From Cardiocondyla obscurior (Eukaryota > Arthropoda > Insecta > Hymenoptera > Formicidae): a stretch of 64,000 nt of DNA. The DNA lies in the NCBI RefSeq assembly GCF_019399895.1, contig NC_091865.1:11289001-11353000 (forward strand). The letters run 5' to 3'. A program made the translations under genes and the position numbers. The notes below the pieces were generated by a model. It made no database searches, was not told the DNA's origin, and saw only the letters and a program-made list of their open reading frames with translations. This document shows, piece by piece, positions 52,401 through 64,000 of the stretch (positions are counted from its first letter, which is position 1; every line of letters begins with the position of its first letter).

Positions 52401-54086
52401 TTTCGTCGCGAGAGGTGGGATTATTCTGGAATTTTATTTATTCCTGAGCGTAATAGATGTAACTAGGGTACGGGAAAACAAAAAGCAAATAAATGAAAAG
52501 AAAACATGAGGATAATAGCGCTTGAAAAAAAAAAAAAGAAGCTGCCGATTCGAGTAAAGCGCTGAGGGATTAAACACGCCTTAAAGCTGCTGTATGTTAA
52601 AGCGTTTTTACGATGAAACGACTTACGTACAACTATTTATTTTAGAGAAGCATATGCTTTCATGGTGTGCCCGAGTCGATATTTTTAATTAATTAGTAGA
52701 GATGTCTCTTGAATATTTATGTTAATACGTTGAATCAATCGCGGATATTTTTCAAAGTATTCTTAATTAATTAATAACAATATTGTTTTAGCTGCAAAGA
52801 GGGAATATTAACGTGAGGCCGGCTTGTATTTGCAATCGAAACATTTCAACGAAGGGTTAATCGGCTCATCGCTCGCCGGGGAACGGTGGAAAATTGATGT
52901 TCTTTGTTGCCGCTTTATTTCCCGGGCGGCCTTTCAACGGTGGATCTTCATCGCCCTTTTACAGCACGAGGGAGACAGAAAGAGAGAGAGAGAGAGAGAG
53001 AAAAGGGAGATTTCGGGCAACATTGGTTTCAGGCAATAATTACTCGTTGGAAACCACTAAGCTCCGGAGTACAGAAGCGAGAAGGTTTTGCCCCGGCCGC
53101 AGCTGCAGTAGCGTCGTGCTAATGAATCTATTTTGCCCGGTTCTCCATGTCGGTTCTACCCCCGCTTTCTCCCCAACCCTTCCTTCGTTTCCTTCATGAT
53201 TATATCGGGACCAAAATATCGACGCTTTGTGTCGCGAGAGAGGAACGACGACGTAATTGAATATCGGCGCTTCCGTGATGTAACGACGCCTGAAAATGCA
53301 AATGCGAAGGTTTAATTATTACAAAGACGGAATTTTGACGTTTATAGAAGTTTAGCTTTTTTTTGAAAGTTATTTTACATGCGACTGATTTTGCATTCAG
53401 TCTTAATTCTTTAAGTTGCCATCGTGGGTTGAAGTCGAAGTCAGGTTTGGCTTTGCACTCAAGTGTGTTGTTATTTAATAAATTCTTTTTTTAGTTTGCT
53501 TTATTCTATTTAATTTTTATTTTGTTGTATTTTATTTTATTATGCTACAATTAATTTTATTTTAAAATGTCTGACTTATTGTTTAGGTGTACTCCTGAAA
53601 TCTCCCCTCAATAAGCGACAATGGCGGGCTCGTAGCGGATTTTCTAAGAATTAAGTTTTTAATGTATAGAATAGTATAGATCAGGCGGTCAAAGATTGCT
53701 TTGAAAAAATTAAATTAAATTAAATACAGCAAAATAAAATAAAATACGGCAAAATAAATTAAGCCAAATTAAATAAAATTAGATAAAATACATGTAGACT
53801 AAATATAACTAAACGATAAATCAGTTCTTTCTTGTATAATTTCTTGTATATTTCTTGTATAATTGATTTTTATTAATTTTTAATTAAAAACTCAATCAAA
53901 TAACTAATTAACAAATTAATCAACTGCCAATAAGCAAATAATTCGAAGTCATTGATAACAGACATATTTTCGTTACCTACGAAGTAAAAGTGGCGGGTAC
54001 TGTATTAATAATTTTGAGCGTCCTGTATGCTTATCAGTGTTTACGTTCCAATTGTCATAATTATATTACGTACTTCTCAATTCGAC
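49472..54086. other. Gene-poor region between Ppt1 and the OFD1-like gene
   Basis: About 4.6 kb separating divergent genes. The first few hundred bases are CpG-richer and probably contain the Ppt1 promoter. GC-rich blocks without a gene lie at about 50210-50580 and 51600-52330. An AT-rich fold-back repeat occupies about 53490-53800. A GA microsatellite sits at about 52980-53000. No open frame has a recognisable domain. Confidence 0.5.
53490..53800. repeat. AT-rich fold-back (inverted-repeat) element
   Basis: The left side (about 53497-53570) reads tttattttgttgtattttat and similar; the right side (about 53700-53795) is approximately its reverse complement, with aaaataaaataaaatac repeated around gcaaaat and cggcaaaat. 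The roughly 130-bp centre is less AT-rich (ggcgggctcgtagcgg). It resembles a non-autonomous fold-back element, but slippage of simple AT repeats could produce a similar picture. Confidence 0.5.
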
Positions 54087-55845
54087 ATGGATAGCGATTA
54101 CTACTCCACCGTTTATACATGGTAAACAATCTGCATAATATTGTCTTCTAATTTCCTGACAAAATGGCAAATTTCCATTAAGGTTATCTATTTTCTGTCT
54201 CCAAAACAATGCTTGCTATTCAACAATTAAATTAAGTACTATTAAACACTCAATTCACGAATTACAATCTGTATAATTACCTCGCAACGTTAATGATTCT
54301 ATATTTTGCTTACACCCATGAAATTTCGTCAATTATATTTTTACAGGTTTGAGAAGTGTGGGATTGTGTCTAACATCAGGACACATCTGAGGCAGAATTT
54401 GGTAAATGCTTTGAAGCATAAGGATCTGAGATTGTGCAAGAATACAGAAGCCCGGTCCGCGAAACAGTATGTCTATGATATGTTGATAGCCGAGTACTTG
54501 TTCAGTCACAATTACTCCTTCACCCTGTCAATATTTGCTAGTGAAGTTCCACTGTTAGTTAACTTTTGCAACAGCATGCCACAACGTACAGCCGACGACG
54601 GTGACAAAGGCAGTGGTAGTGGGCATAATAAATTGCAAAGTGATTATATAGCACATACTCTGGAAACCCTAGGCATTGATCCCAACAGGCCTGAAGGCCA
54701 ATATATTACATCAAATTATATGAACAGTGAAGCACCATTGTTGCTGTCCATTTTGAGCTCAATAGCGTCGCTTGTTGTCAATGATCAGTCGTCAGCTAAG
54801 CCTATGTGTGATAGAAAGACTCAAGCAGATTTAGTTTTGGAAACAAACCTAGCAGACGCGACGAAAATACGAGTGATGAGAAAGAAAATTATGCAACAGA
54901 AACAATTGTATGATAACGAATTAAAAACGAAAGAAAGTAAATTGAAACAGCAAGCTACAGTTATAAAGCATCAGCTTAATTCATTGAATACAAAAGTGGA
55001 AGAAGCTCAGGTAATTGACTGTGTATATTTAACACAAGATATTTGGTACAATTATCATATTTATAATAATTTATCTGTTAATAATAATAAATAATTTGAG
55101 TATTATTTTATATTGATTTCTTAGTTACATTTTTTTATTTGTTTAGAATTTAATGGAATCTTTGACACTGAAAGAAAAGCAGCTAAAAGAAAAGAAAGAC
55201 AGTAACACACAATGTATCTTGCAGAAGGAAATAGAGCTGTCTGTAAAACAAAACTTTTTAACACAAGAAGCTAACAGGTACATATAAAAACAAATTTATT
55301 TAATATAACTAAATAATGATTAATGTTATAAATGTATTTACGTGAATTCCACTTTTCTGTTTATTTTTGCAAGATTGCAAAGAGAACGAGATAGCTATAG
55401 AAAGTTTGAGGGTGGTTTGAAAAAATTGCAACGAGAACTTGGTAAGATGCAGAGGGAAATGTCACAAGGTTTAACGAACCAGTGCGCTCAGAACAATCTC
55501 CGGGACATTCACGTGCAAACTGACGCAGAAAGCCGTGCAATAATAGACGAATGCAAAACTTTACAGAGACAAAAGTTAGAGCTGACGAATCTCGTAAAAG
55601 AACAACGTTCAAGGATAGAACAGATCACGCAACGCAGCGCTCAGTTATCACGCCAATTGGAGGAAGTGCGTTTATTACAAACGAACGAAATGCCGATTTC
55701 TCGAGTGATTAACACGAATGCGATCGTTAGTGAGAGTAGTTCCACGGACGACATTCTTCAGGATGCCAAGATGCGATTAAAGCGTCTAGAAGAAGAAAGT
55801 TCTAAGGCTGATCAGTATTTTAATAGTTTCGTTAATACTTCGTAG
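54087..55845 (+). CDS. OFD1-like LisH and coiled-coil protein
   Basis: Four phase-compatible exons: 54087-54121, 54347-55010, 55147-55277 and 55374-55845, giving 433 aa. The N-terminal block WFEKCGIVSNIRTHLRQ followed by NLVNALKH resembles the start of vertebrate OFD1 (GILDTLKTQLRNQL). A LisH motif follows at about residues 52-78 (YDMLIAEYLFSHNYSFTLSIF), and the rest is largely coiled coil (about 185 to the end, heptad-like Lys/Gln/Glu/Leu). OFD1 is a centriole and basal-body protein needed for ciliogenesis. This protein is much shorter than vertebrate OFD1 (about 1000 aa), so it is either a reduced insect form or a related LisH protein of the FOPNL/OFD1 group. The tiny first exon is chosen because it supplies a Met in phase and completes the conserved Trp codon; the alternative ATG at 54318 lies inside the intron. 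Confidence 0.75.
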
Positions 55846-56721
55846 CGATTAAAACACTTAAAAATATTGTGTATTAAATTATTTATTATTATTACTATAT
55901 GCACAATTCTTAATTGCAATTGCAAATTATGCTTCGTGTATATTATTTGCGAGGGTTTTTGGTTTTTTTTATCTCGGAAGAAAAGACTGAATTAAAACGT
56001 ATCAAAAAGTATTGTGTGGACATTTAGATAATTTATTTTATAAAATTGGATGCTAAAACATATAATATACAAATTACCAGCTATTTTTTTGCTTTATTTT
56101 GAATTCTACGTTTATTATTACATGCAACATCAAACATAGCATAGAAAATGTTAAGTCAAACTCCTTTCCGTTGTTGTACATCATCTCCGCTTCGGGTCTG
56201 AACTCCTTCTAGTGCACTTAAATTAAGGATCATACCAATTTTTTTTTAAATTATTAGATTTTCTCGTACATAGGATAAATCATATAATTATTGAGTATAA
56301 CCGAGGATTTTTTTAAAAGAAAATAATAAAAATTATATTTATAAAAAAACGTATATTTTAGCTTAAAAAGTTTAAATCGTAATACAAATTTTATAAATTG
56401 TAAATGTCTGAATAATTTTATTTTACTGATGTAATTAAGTGTTAAATTATTTTCCTTCTATTTAACAAAAATGCAATAATTGACAAACTATGTCAATTTA
56501 TTTAAAATCAAAATAAAAAAACATCGTAGAAAAATAATAACTCAATAATTGTACGATCTATTCGGTGTACATATATAGTAAATAATTTTCTTTAACACTT
56601 AATTTACGAAGTATAACGTACTAATGTATTACAAGTATGTATCACAGTGTAATCATTGTATAAAATCAACAGTTGTAAAAAAAAAAAAAAGAACAATATC
56701 AATGCTCAGCTGTTGACTTCA
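55846..56721. other. Convergent 3' region between the OFD1-like gene and THOC2
   Basis: AT-rich, about 0.9 kb, with no open frame of note. It probably holds both 3' UTRs; transcripts from the two strands may overlap. Confidence 0.6.
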
Positions 56722-59700
56722 TTAAATATATAAAAAAGGATATTGTTTATCACGGCTTTCGCGGCCTTCGCGTTCATGAGGACGATCCTTCGCGTACGGA
56801 GATTTTTCCTGAAAATACATTCTCGAATAAGTCTTCTGAATGCCGCGACTTCTTGCAACTGATATTGGTAGAAAGGAAAGGGTAACCGAGACATCTACTT
56901 TCTTGTGTTTGCTATTGCCACCCATTTCGTCCTTTTAATGTACTTGAAGTAGATATCTTTATCAACTATGAAGCAATAGAAAATTGTTAAAAAAATTAAC
57001 TTTACTATTTTTTATGAAACAAGTCTGCTTGTTAAAAATCGCTACAAAAATAATTATTTTTTTGTGTAAGAAATATAATATTTAATGTGAAAGAAAGTAA
57101 TTAATTAACTACGTTTTTGGCTGAAACTTAATTATTTAATATTATTAAAAAATATTGACGAATGTTACTAACCTTACTGTAATGATGTTTTTCTCTATGT
57201 TCCGGAATGTCACCGTTCTGATGCGTGCCCTTAGCTATAAAATATGTAATGCAATATACATTTTTTTATATATAATATTTACAGATATTATTCAATGGTA
57301 ATCGTAAAAATGTTTAATTACACAAACCTCTTTCGTCGTCTTTTCTTCGCTTTTGTTCAGTGGTCGCTATAGATTCTTCTGCTCGATCCTACATAGTCAT
57401 TTAAATAAGTGGTAATTTAATATTAATGTTCTGAATATGTGAGTTATGATCATTTAATTAACGTGTGCAATAATTAAATAACAATAATACCCTTTTTCGT
57501 CCTTGTTTCTTTTCTCTACGCAGTTCTTTCTGTTCGTCGCGTGTCTTCCCTTTACTGGATCGTTCTTTCTTGTCAAGAGCGGCTTCCGCGCGTCTTCCTT
57601 CCTGTTAAATTCAAAAATATTTGTGCAAAGAGAATGGAGAACTATTAAGACATATAACAAAATGTAATTACCTTTGGAGTGCTAGTTTCTATTTTTCTTC
57701 TTTTTGTATCTGAAACTAAGTAAAAAACTAAATTAAAATATACCCACATAGAATAAAAACAATTCTTAATATTTATGATTATTACATGATTTAAAATTAT
57801 TTCTAAAAAAACATGTAACGCATGGATTATTAATACAAACCTCTTTCAGGACCTTCTTGTACGGGACCGGAGCTGGCACTACTATTTGATACACTGGAAA
57901 GATCGCGATCCAAATTGTCTACTGCACTGCTATAGTAGTGCTCTTCCTAAAAATAAGGTATGTATGCCGTATAAAATAAATTATATAAACTATAGAATAA
58001 ATTTAAACACTAATTATGAGAGCAGTTATATAATAATGTATAGAAATTATTTTTTTAAAACAATTCTTTTATTCAAACTGTATTTTGAATTCCAATCTAA
58101 TAACGTAATGAGTACCTTATAATATTTTCGATCTTTTTTCTCTAATCCCTCTTCGTCTTTCCCTTCTTCTTTTTTTGTTATGTATTTCTCTTTTGCTTCT
58201 AAAACATCTTTGCTGTCATCTTTTTTTCTAAACTTCTCGGAATTTTCGCTATTAAAAAAATCGACATTGTTATATTATTACATTTAACTTAATAATTGTC
58301 TTTTTTCTCTTTTCACCATTACAGAGTTCTTTAATAATATCGTTTATATGCTTTTTTTTTAACGTTTGCACATTATTTTCTACATAAAATTCAAATAGTA
58401 AGAAAATAAGTTCCAGCGCAATATTGTAACTACATATGATTTTACATTACTCACTGATGTGTTTGATTAGAGGAACTTCGTTTTTCTCGTTGCTCTTTAT
58501 TTTCTTTTTCTGATCGAGCATCTCCATTATTTTCTTTTACTGCTACTCCATTACTAACTTTTTCGCTCGTTTCACTATTTGTTGCGTCTTGTGTCTTACT
58601 TGTCTGTATTAAATAAGTAGAATAAAATGAAAAACTCAAATATTTTTGTGACATAAAATACTTCCACTTTATACATTTATATCGTGTAAATTGTTTTTAT
58701 TACCTTATCACCTACATGGTGAAAGTCCGATTCGCGTATCATACTGGGAGTTTTAGCTTTTAGTTGTCCGCTGTATGATGTAGCCAAAACGTGTAAATCT
58801 TGGCGTTGACCACGCTCCTCCTCTCTTACTTTTTCTACTTTTCGTTCAAGTATCTGCGAGAGTTTTGCCAAGACAGGAAAATGTGGCAATATCTTAATTA
58901 ATATTATTAAAGAATTGCGTATTTGCACATAATCCTTAGAATCTAAACACACTACAATAGCCTGCCAAAGAAAATATTAATTAAATTACAAAAATGTTAT
59001 CAATAATAAAAAAATTAATGTTCTTATATTCAAATATATATGTACTTATTCACATAAATGTATAGATATTTTATACATGTTTATATGACTGCACAATTAC
59101 CTTTGTGATTTTATAGTGCCATTTATGACAAACGTGTCTATAATTCTCAAATCCGACCATATCATTTGCTTCAGAAAATTGATTGCTCACACGGAATTTG
59201 GTCACGAAGCCGGGATAATTACTGCATTCCTACATGCGAGATATTTACAAATATTTAAACTGTTAAACACAGTACAAAAGGTAAAACTAATATTTAAAAG
59301 CATAAAACATTTTATTTTATTTTTTTATTTCGAGAAACATATTCATTAATAATTATTTTTTATTAACATAATTTATTTACCTTATCAAATATGGCTTTCT
59401 CAGAATGCCATCTCATCACAGTTTCAAGCATGGCGCATAAAAATCTACCATATCGATTTGCTTCATTCTCTGTGCACGAAGTGACAGAATACGTAATATC
59501 ACAGAAGAGCTGTAAAATAAATTAATAAAAATAGTAAAATGTAACAAACTAAATTTACTTAGCACATTAAACTTGTGTTGATAAAAGACTTTGTAATAAA
59601 CACATTTAATAATAATTATTATTATTTTAGTGCTATAACACAATAATTATTAGAAAAAACTGCCTTACACGATCATAGCAAAGTAAAGTTGAAAAATTTG

Positions 59701-62700
59701 CAGTCTTCAAAGAGTGAATGGTGTGTACAAATTTTGCACAGTACATAGCGTCCACAGTTGTGAATGTACATCGCGGAAATAGGCACAACTGTAGAAATTG
59801 CGTTATCGTCTCATTTTTTGCAGATTTAGCGCTTCGTGATAAAAACCATGTATCTTTTTCTTGTCTGCAAATTAATTACAAACGTAGAATTGTTATTATC
59901 AAAGTAATAATTATATTGTACACTGAAAAGCAGATATGGCATTTGCTGCGGCGAGCGGCGACGGCGGCTGGCGTACGTGACTTCTCCCTCTCTCAGCCGC
60001 CGAGTAGGGGGGGAGGTGTAGTAGGCCACGTTCTCCCTCGGTTCTCTGTGACCTGTTCTCTGCGACACATCTACGCACGTGCTTCGTGTGAGATTCGACG
60101 CACACCACACCAAGATCACGTACGCTAGCCGTCGCCGCAGCACCACGAACGTCATTCCTGACATGGTGAGTGTACAATTACATTATAATCTTTATATATT
60201 TAAGATACAGCATATATTATACTTATATTTTACCTCAGGTACGCAAAAACTTTTTCAACGTGTTCTTCTTGCTTTTTCTTTTCATCTTGTAGCTTCTCGA
60301 CAAGAGTAGTATACCTTTCTTGTTCCTTTTTTCCTTTACTTACATTCTAAAAATTAGTATTATAGTTAATTTAAACTTAGAAAAAGAATATTTTAGATTA
60401 AATATATTTATTAATCATAATATTATAATCACATACCATGTCTTTGGAATCGGCTGTTTGCGCGGCAAGTTGTTTTAATTTGCTAACTTCTCTTTGATAG
60501 CTTTCCACTGGCACGTACAAATCGTACATCGATAAAGACCAAAACGTAACTAAGAACTGCGGTGATATGTCCTCCCAAACTTTTAGAGGGTGCAATGGTC
60601 TAACTGACTGAGCGACAGGTGCCATAACAGCTTGCGCGGCTTCCGCGTATTTTAATTGCTTCATAGCCGTAGACATTTTCTTATAATTTGGATCTGCTTT
60701 GCGAAGGGCGTCATATTTTATCTTTGAAAAAAAAAATTAATTAAAAAAAGGTTTAATAATCCCTAAATTATCTAATAAAAAATTGTAAGCAGTTTTTAAA
60801 TATTTCTTAACTAAAGTAGATTATTTACATTTATGGCATGCGCAAACATTGGCCGTGCCAGAAAAAATGCAACGTCTGCATGTATGTGATTGTCCTGGAG
60901 CATAGAATGAATTGAGGGTAGTCGCTCCACATACTCGTCTACTGTCATAGTCGAACCCAGAAAAGTCCCGAATTGTACCAGAGTATCCTGACACTGATCG
61001 TATAACTTGCCTATTAAAAATTAATTTTAAAAGTTAACAAATAGTAACAAGAAAAAATTTTTAGATTATGTGTGTGTGTAATTCTATTTACCAACGAGTT
61101 TTAAATGAGATTTATCTGTTTCTCTATAAACAACGCAATGCTTTTGCTGTGCCATCAATAAGCACAAAGCAACCGCGAGATCCTGTTCAGCGAGAGCTTC
61201 CTTCAAACGCTGTGATGATTTTTTTGTGTTGCGAACTTGACTAAAGTAACCGGCCTTGAAAGAAAATTATTTTTATTAATGTGTCTACATCAGAATTAAA
61301 TTCTAATGTTTTAATTTACAATTCTAATGTACATATTCATACACAAATAGTATAATTTACCTCATTTTTTAACAGATCTCCACCTGCCATAGCATCCAAT
61401 TGATCAGACGTCATTTCTTCGGCTGCTTCAATACCAGCCATTTTTTGTACTATTTCTTTTAATATTAATAGATCTAGGCTGAAAGTAAAATAGTTTATTA
61501 AGGTTATTAAAGCGGTTATTAAAGCAGCGGCAAATTGATTAAATTATTTGCAGTTAATTTATTTCGTAATATTTCGTGATTTCGTGTAATATTTCGTTTA
61601 TCTATGTTAGAACGTACCTCTTTTGAGCTTTAAGTTGATTTGCTACGTATTGTAGCAACCCTGTTAATTCGATGTTATATTTTTTAAATATCGCTCCGCA
61701 AAAAGAAGCCAGAGATTGCAGCCACAAAGATATACTCGTGCCATCGTGTTTAAATCTATCTCTGTCAGCACCCGCTAATGCTTCTACAAGACAATATCCT
61801 AATACATCGTACGAGATATTTGTCAAATATTTTAAGGAGTCCACTACAGGCCCTGCATTCAATACGATAAACATGTTACGATCTTCTTCGTGAAAAAAGC
61901 GAACAATCGAAAAAATCATATATTCAATACGTACCTATCAAGTTATCATATAACTGGATCTGTATAAGGACATAATCGAATAATACACCCGGTGAGGAAT
62001 GCGTAAGCTTGCCTATTGATCGGCCGACCGGCTTAATTGTTTCCTTGCTCACGCGCTTCATAATTGATTTAATCTTTTTTTGGGCATCTGCACGTTTCCG
62101 CAGCAATGCGGCGTGTTGTAATGGCGTATCATTTTTCCAACGTGCATATAGGCAATATCGATTCTGATAGGGATAGTATTTTAGAATGTTCCATAATTCC
62201 TCGGCAACACAACAATTGCAATCCATGAAGGAAAGAGATGGTAATAGCGCGACATCAAGTATCGACAATACATCATAATATAGAGTGCAATTTTTGTTCA
62301 ATGGTTGCTTGCTCGCATCAAGTGAACAATGTTTGATAGCGGTATGACATAATCGCATCACTTTGTACATTAAAATGGGATCTTGATGCAGATTCGGACC
62401 TAATACGATCAGCATTGGTAACAAATTGTCATGAATATCTGCCAGATCGTTTAACGATGGCGGCGCGAGAGAACTTTTCAACGGAGGTACTTTACAGCCT
62501 GGCAATTTTGGGGAAACAATACAGTGTCTGAAATAAGATAATTTATCCAAATTAGAATATACACATAATTGTAAGTAATTTATTTCTTAAAATTAAACAA
62601 CATATATATTAATAACTTACTTTCTATATAATGGTTCAATAAGAGATTGAATCATTTTGCATAATGCTAGAGCTATGGGACGTTGATCTGTAAGACAATA

Positions 62701-64000
62701 ATCTGGCAAGCGACTGAATAAACTTTGTGCTACTTCCCAAGCTCCAATTTCCAGTAACGCTTCACATAATCCAAATTTTTGATTACTTGTGTACTTGTCC
62801 TTTAAAACAAAAAAAAATTAAACCATCACGTTTTACGTATTATTGTAAGAAATTTTTCTTATTCGTAATTTTTTTTTTTTTTAATAATAGCTAATTAAAC
62901 TCGGATCTGTAACTTAAATCGTAAAAATTTTTTTTAATTTGTTATTACTTGTGTATTTTCCTTTTCTTCGACAACATCTTCTTTGTCTTTCGTTGAGATC
63001 ACGCTTAGTTTCCGTACATATTCCTTGGCTTGCTTCATCACCTGTTCATGATCTGATATGATAGTTTTATCATCTGGCACTAACCAAGGTAATATATCAT
63101 CTAATTTAATCACACCGTGCTGCAGCATGAGTGCGGTGACTTTTTGCAGCGAGAACGGCGTGGTGTTCACAGTGGAGCAGTATTTGAATCCTAACACTTC
63201 GCAAAGTACCTGCTGATCACTCATGTACGATCGTATTAAAGGAATAAATAGAGCATCATCTTGCGGTCTATTTTCAAAAGTTTCTAATAAGATGTCGAGT
63301 ACTCTATTAGGATCAAGATTAAAATAACCTGTAAAGTACAATACAATTTTGTATTTCTGTTTTTTTTTTTTTTTTTACGAATTTAAATATTCATGAACTT
63401 ATTTTTATTTGCATTGTAAATGTAATGATTCTTGTAACACACAGATTCTCTGAAAAAAAATGATATTTTTATACTCGCGATAGAAACACTGATATTCGTA
63501 CCGATAAGAGACTTAACAATTTCCAATGTTGATGCCACTTCATTGTCTGGACGCTCTTGATTCAATTCTACAATGAGCTTGGAATAACCCTCGCTCTCTT
63601 CACGAAATAAATTAAATTTCCTTTGTTTATAACTGTAAAGAAGGTGACCGGCAATAAAAAAAACTCGTTTACATAATGAGTAACCTTTATGTAAATTGAT
63701 AAGAAAAATACTCACTATAACTTTGTTTTTACTTTTATAAATTTGGTTTGAAAATTTTTGTTTTTTAATGTCCCTACATCTTGTAAAGTTTCAATTTCTA
63801 AACGTTCTTTCAATATTCTATCGGTCAAAAACTGTGGAGAATAAATAAGATAAATATTTAAGATAACTTATAAAAATTTACATCACAATCTACATAAAAA
63901 AAACCTGTTTAATTGTCTTAACATTTTTTGCAACATTTCTTCCTTGCAATTTTATAATATTTTTAACATATTGATTGCAAATTAAAAAAAAACTCGTTTA
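56722..64000 (-). CDS. THOC2: THO complex subunit 2, 5' end beyond the window
   Basis: At least 24 exons (minus strand) with matching phases: 63831-63716, 63632-63502, 63328-62949, 62799-62621, 62527-61935, 61852-61618, 61478-61361, 61254-61092, 61010-60829, 60721-60437, 60346-60234, 59864-59669, 59509-59381, 59229-59101, 58961-58704, 58603-58455, 58248-58116, 57946-57841, 57709-57672, 57601-57491, 57388-57328, 57234-57173, 56931-56887 and 56808-56722. These encode about 1332 aa. A further coding segment probably ends at 63905 (KNVKTIKQ). Sequence follows vertebrate THOC2 closely: YKQRKFNLFREESEGY, GYFNLDPNRVLDILLE, PSLSFMDCNCC, VVDSLKYLTNISYDVL, ASFCGAIFKKYNIEL, KVWEDISPQFLVTFWSL and HKWHYK. 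The C-terminus is a long Lys/Glu/Arg-rich disordered tail, as in the family. THOC2 is the scaffold of the nuclear THO/TREX complex, coupling transcription to mRNA export and limiting R-loops. The start codon and first exons are off the window. Confidence 0.95.
59937..60150 (+). mobile_element. MITE-like element, copy 2, with terminal inverted repeats, in a THOC2 intron
   Basis: Lies wholly inside the THOC2 intron 59865-60233. The left end contains gctgcggcga...cggcggctggcgtacgtga; the right end is its near reverse complement, tcacgtacgctagccgtcgc then cgcagc. The terminal repeats are about 28 bp with a small indel. The internal sequence matches the reverse complement of the element at 30838-31050. 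At about 210 bp and without coding capacity it fits a non-autonomous DNA element (MITE). I could not identify a clear target-site duplication by eye. Confidence 0.75.

Noticed and set aside
1..64000. CRISPR arrays, prophage, or a bacterial-type operon
   Set aside because: No regularly spaced short repeats with spacers, and all recognised genes are intron-bearing animal genes.

Overview
The window looks like nuclear DNA from an insect, most likely a hymenopteran and plausibly an ant. Genes have many exons with short GT-AG introns, intergenic DNA is AT-rich with poly-A/T runs, and there are GC-rich blocks in which CpG is not depleted. I see no bacterial, plasmid or viral gene, no CRISPR array, no rRNA and no complete tRNA. 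All exon models were built by hand by matching splice sites and reading-frame phase; none has transcript support.

Layout: (1) about 3.5-12.8 kb, plus strand: a CD36-family scavenger receptor, 8 exons, 535 aa. (2) about 15.0-15.5 kb: a 207-208 bp tandem repeat whose minus-strand copies look like duplicated, phase-compatible exons. (3) 16.9-21.2 kb, minus strand: a RecQ5-type DNA helicase, 13 exons, 981 aa. (4) about 22.4-30.6 kb, plus strand, head-to-head with RecQ5: a protein with about 22 C2H2 zinc fingers, 1675 aa, probably the orthologue of Drosophila charlatan (REST/NRSF-like repressor). (5) 33.7-37.2 kb, minus strand: a paired-like homeobox gene, 4 exons, 263 aa. (6) 37.6-46.6 kb: gene-poor, with several orphan GC-rich blocks. 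(7) 46.6-49.5 kb, minus strand: palmitoyl-protein thioesterase 1 (Ppt1), 7 exons. (8) 49.5-54.1 kb: gene-poor with GC-rich blocks and an AT-rich fold-back element. (9) 54.1-55.8 kb, plus strand: a short OFD1-like LisH/coiled-coil protein, 4 exons, 433 aa. (10) 56.7 kb to the window end, minus strand: THO complex subunit 2 (THOC2), with its 5' end beyond the window.

These are unrelated housekeeping and developmental genes, not a functional cluster: lipid or lipoprotein binding, DNA repair helicase, neural transcription repression, homeodomain regulation, lysosomal depalmitoylation, centriole/cilium, and mRNA export. RecQ5 and the zinc-finger gene are divergent; the OFD1-like gene and THOC2 are convergent about 0.9 kb apart.

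I found no convincing new multi-gene system. The least explained signals are the duplicated-exon array at 15 kb, a family of inverted-repeat elements with copies at 30.8-31.0 kb and 59.9-60.1 kb, and smaller hairpin or fold-back structures at 31.9 and 53.5-53.8 kb.
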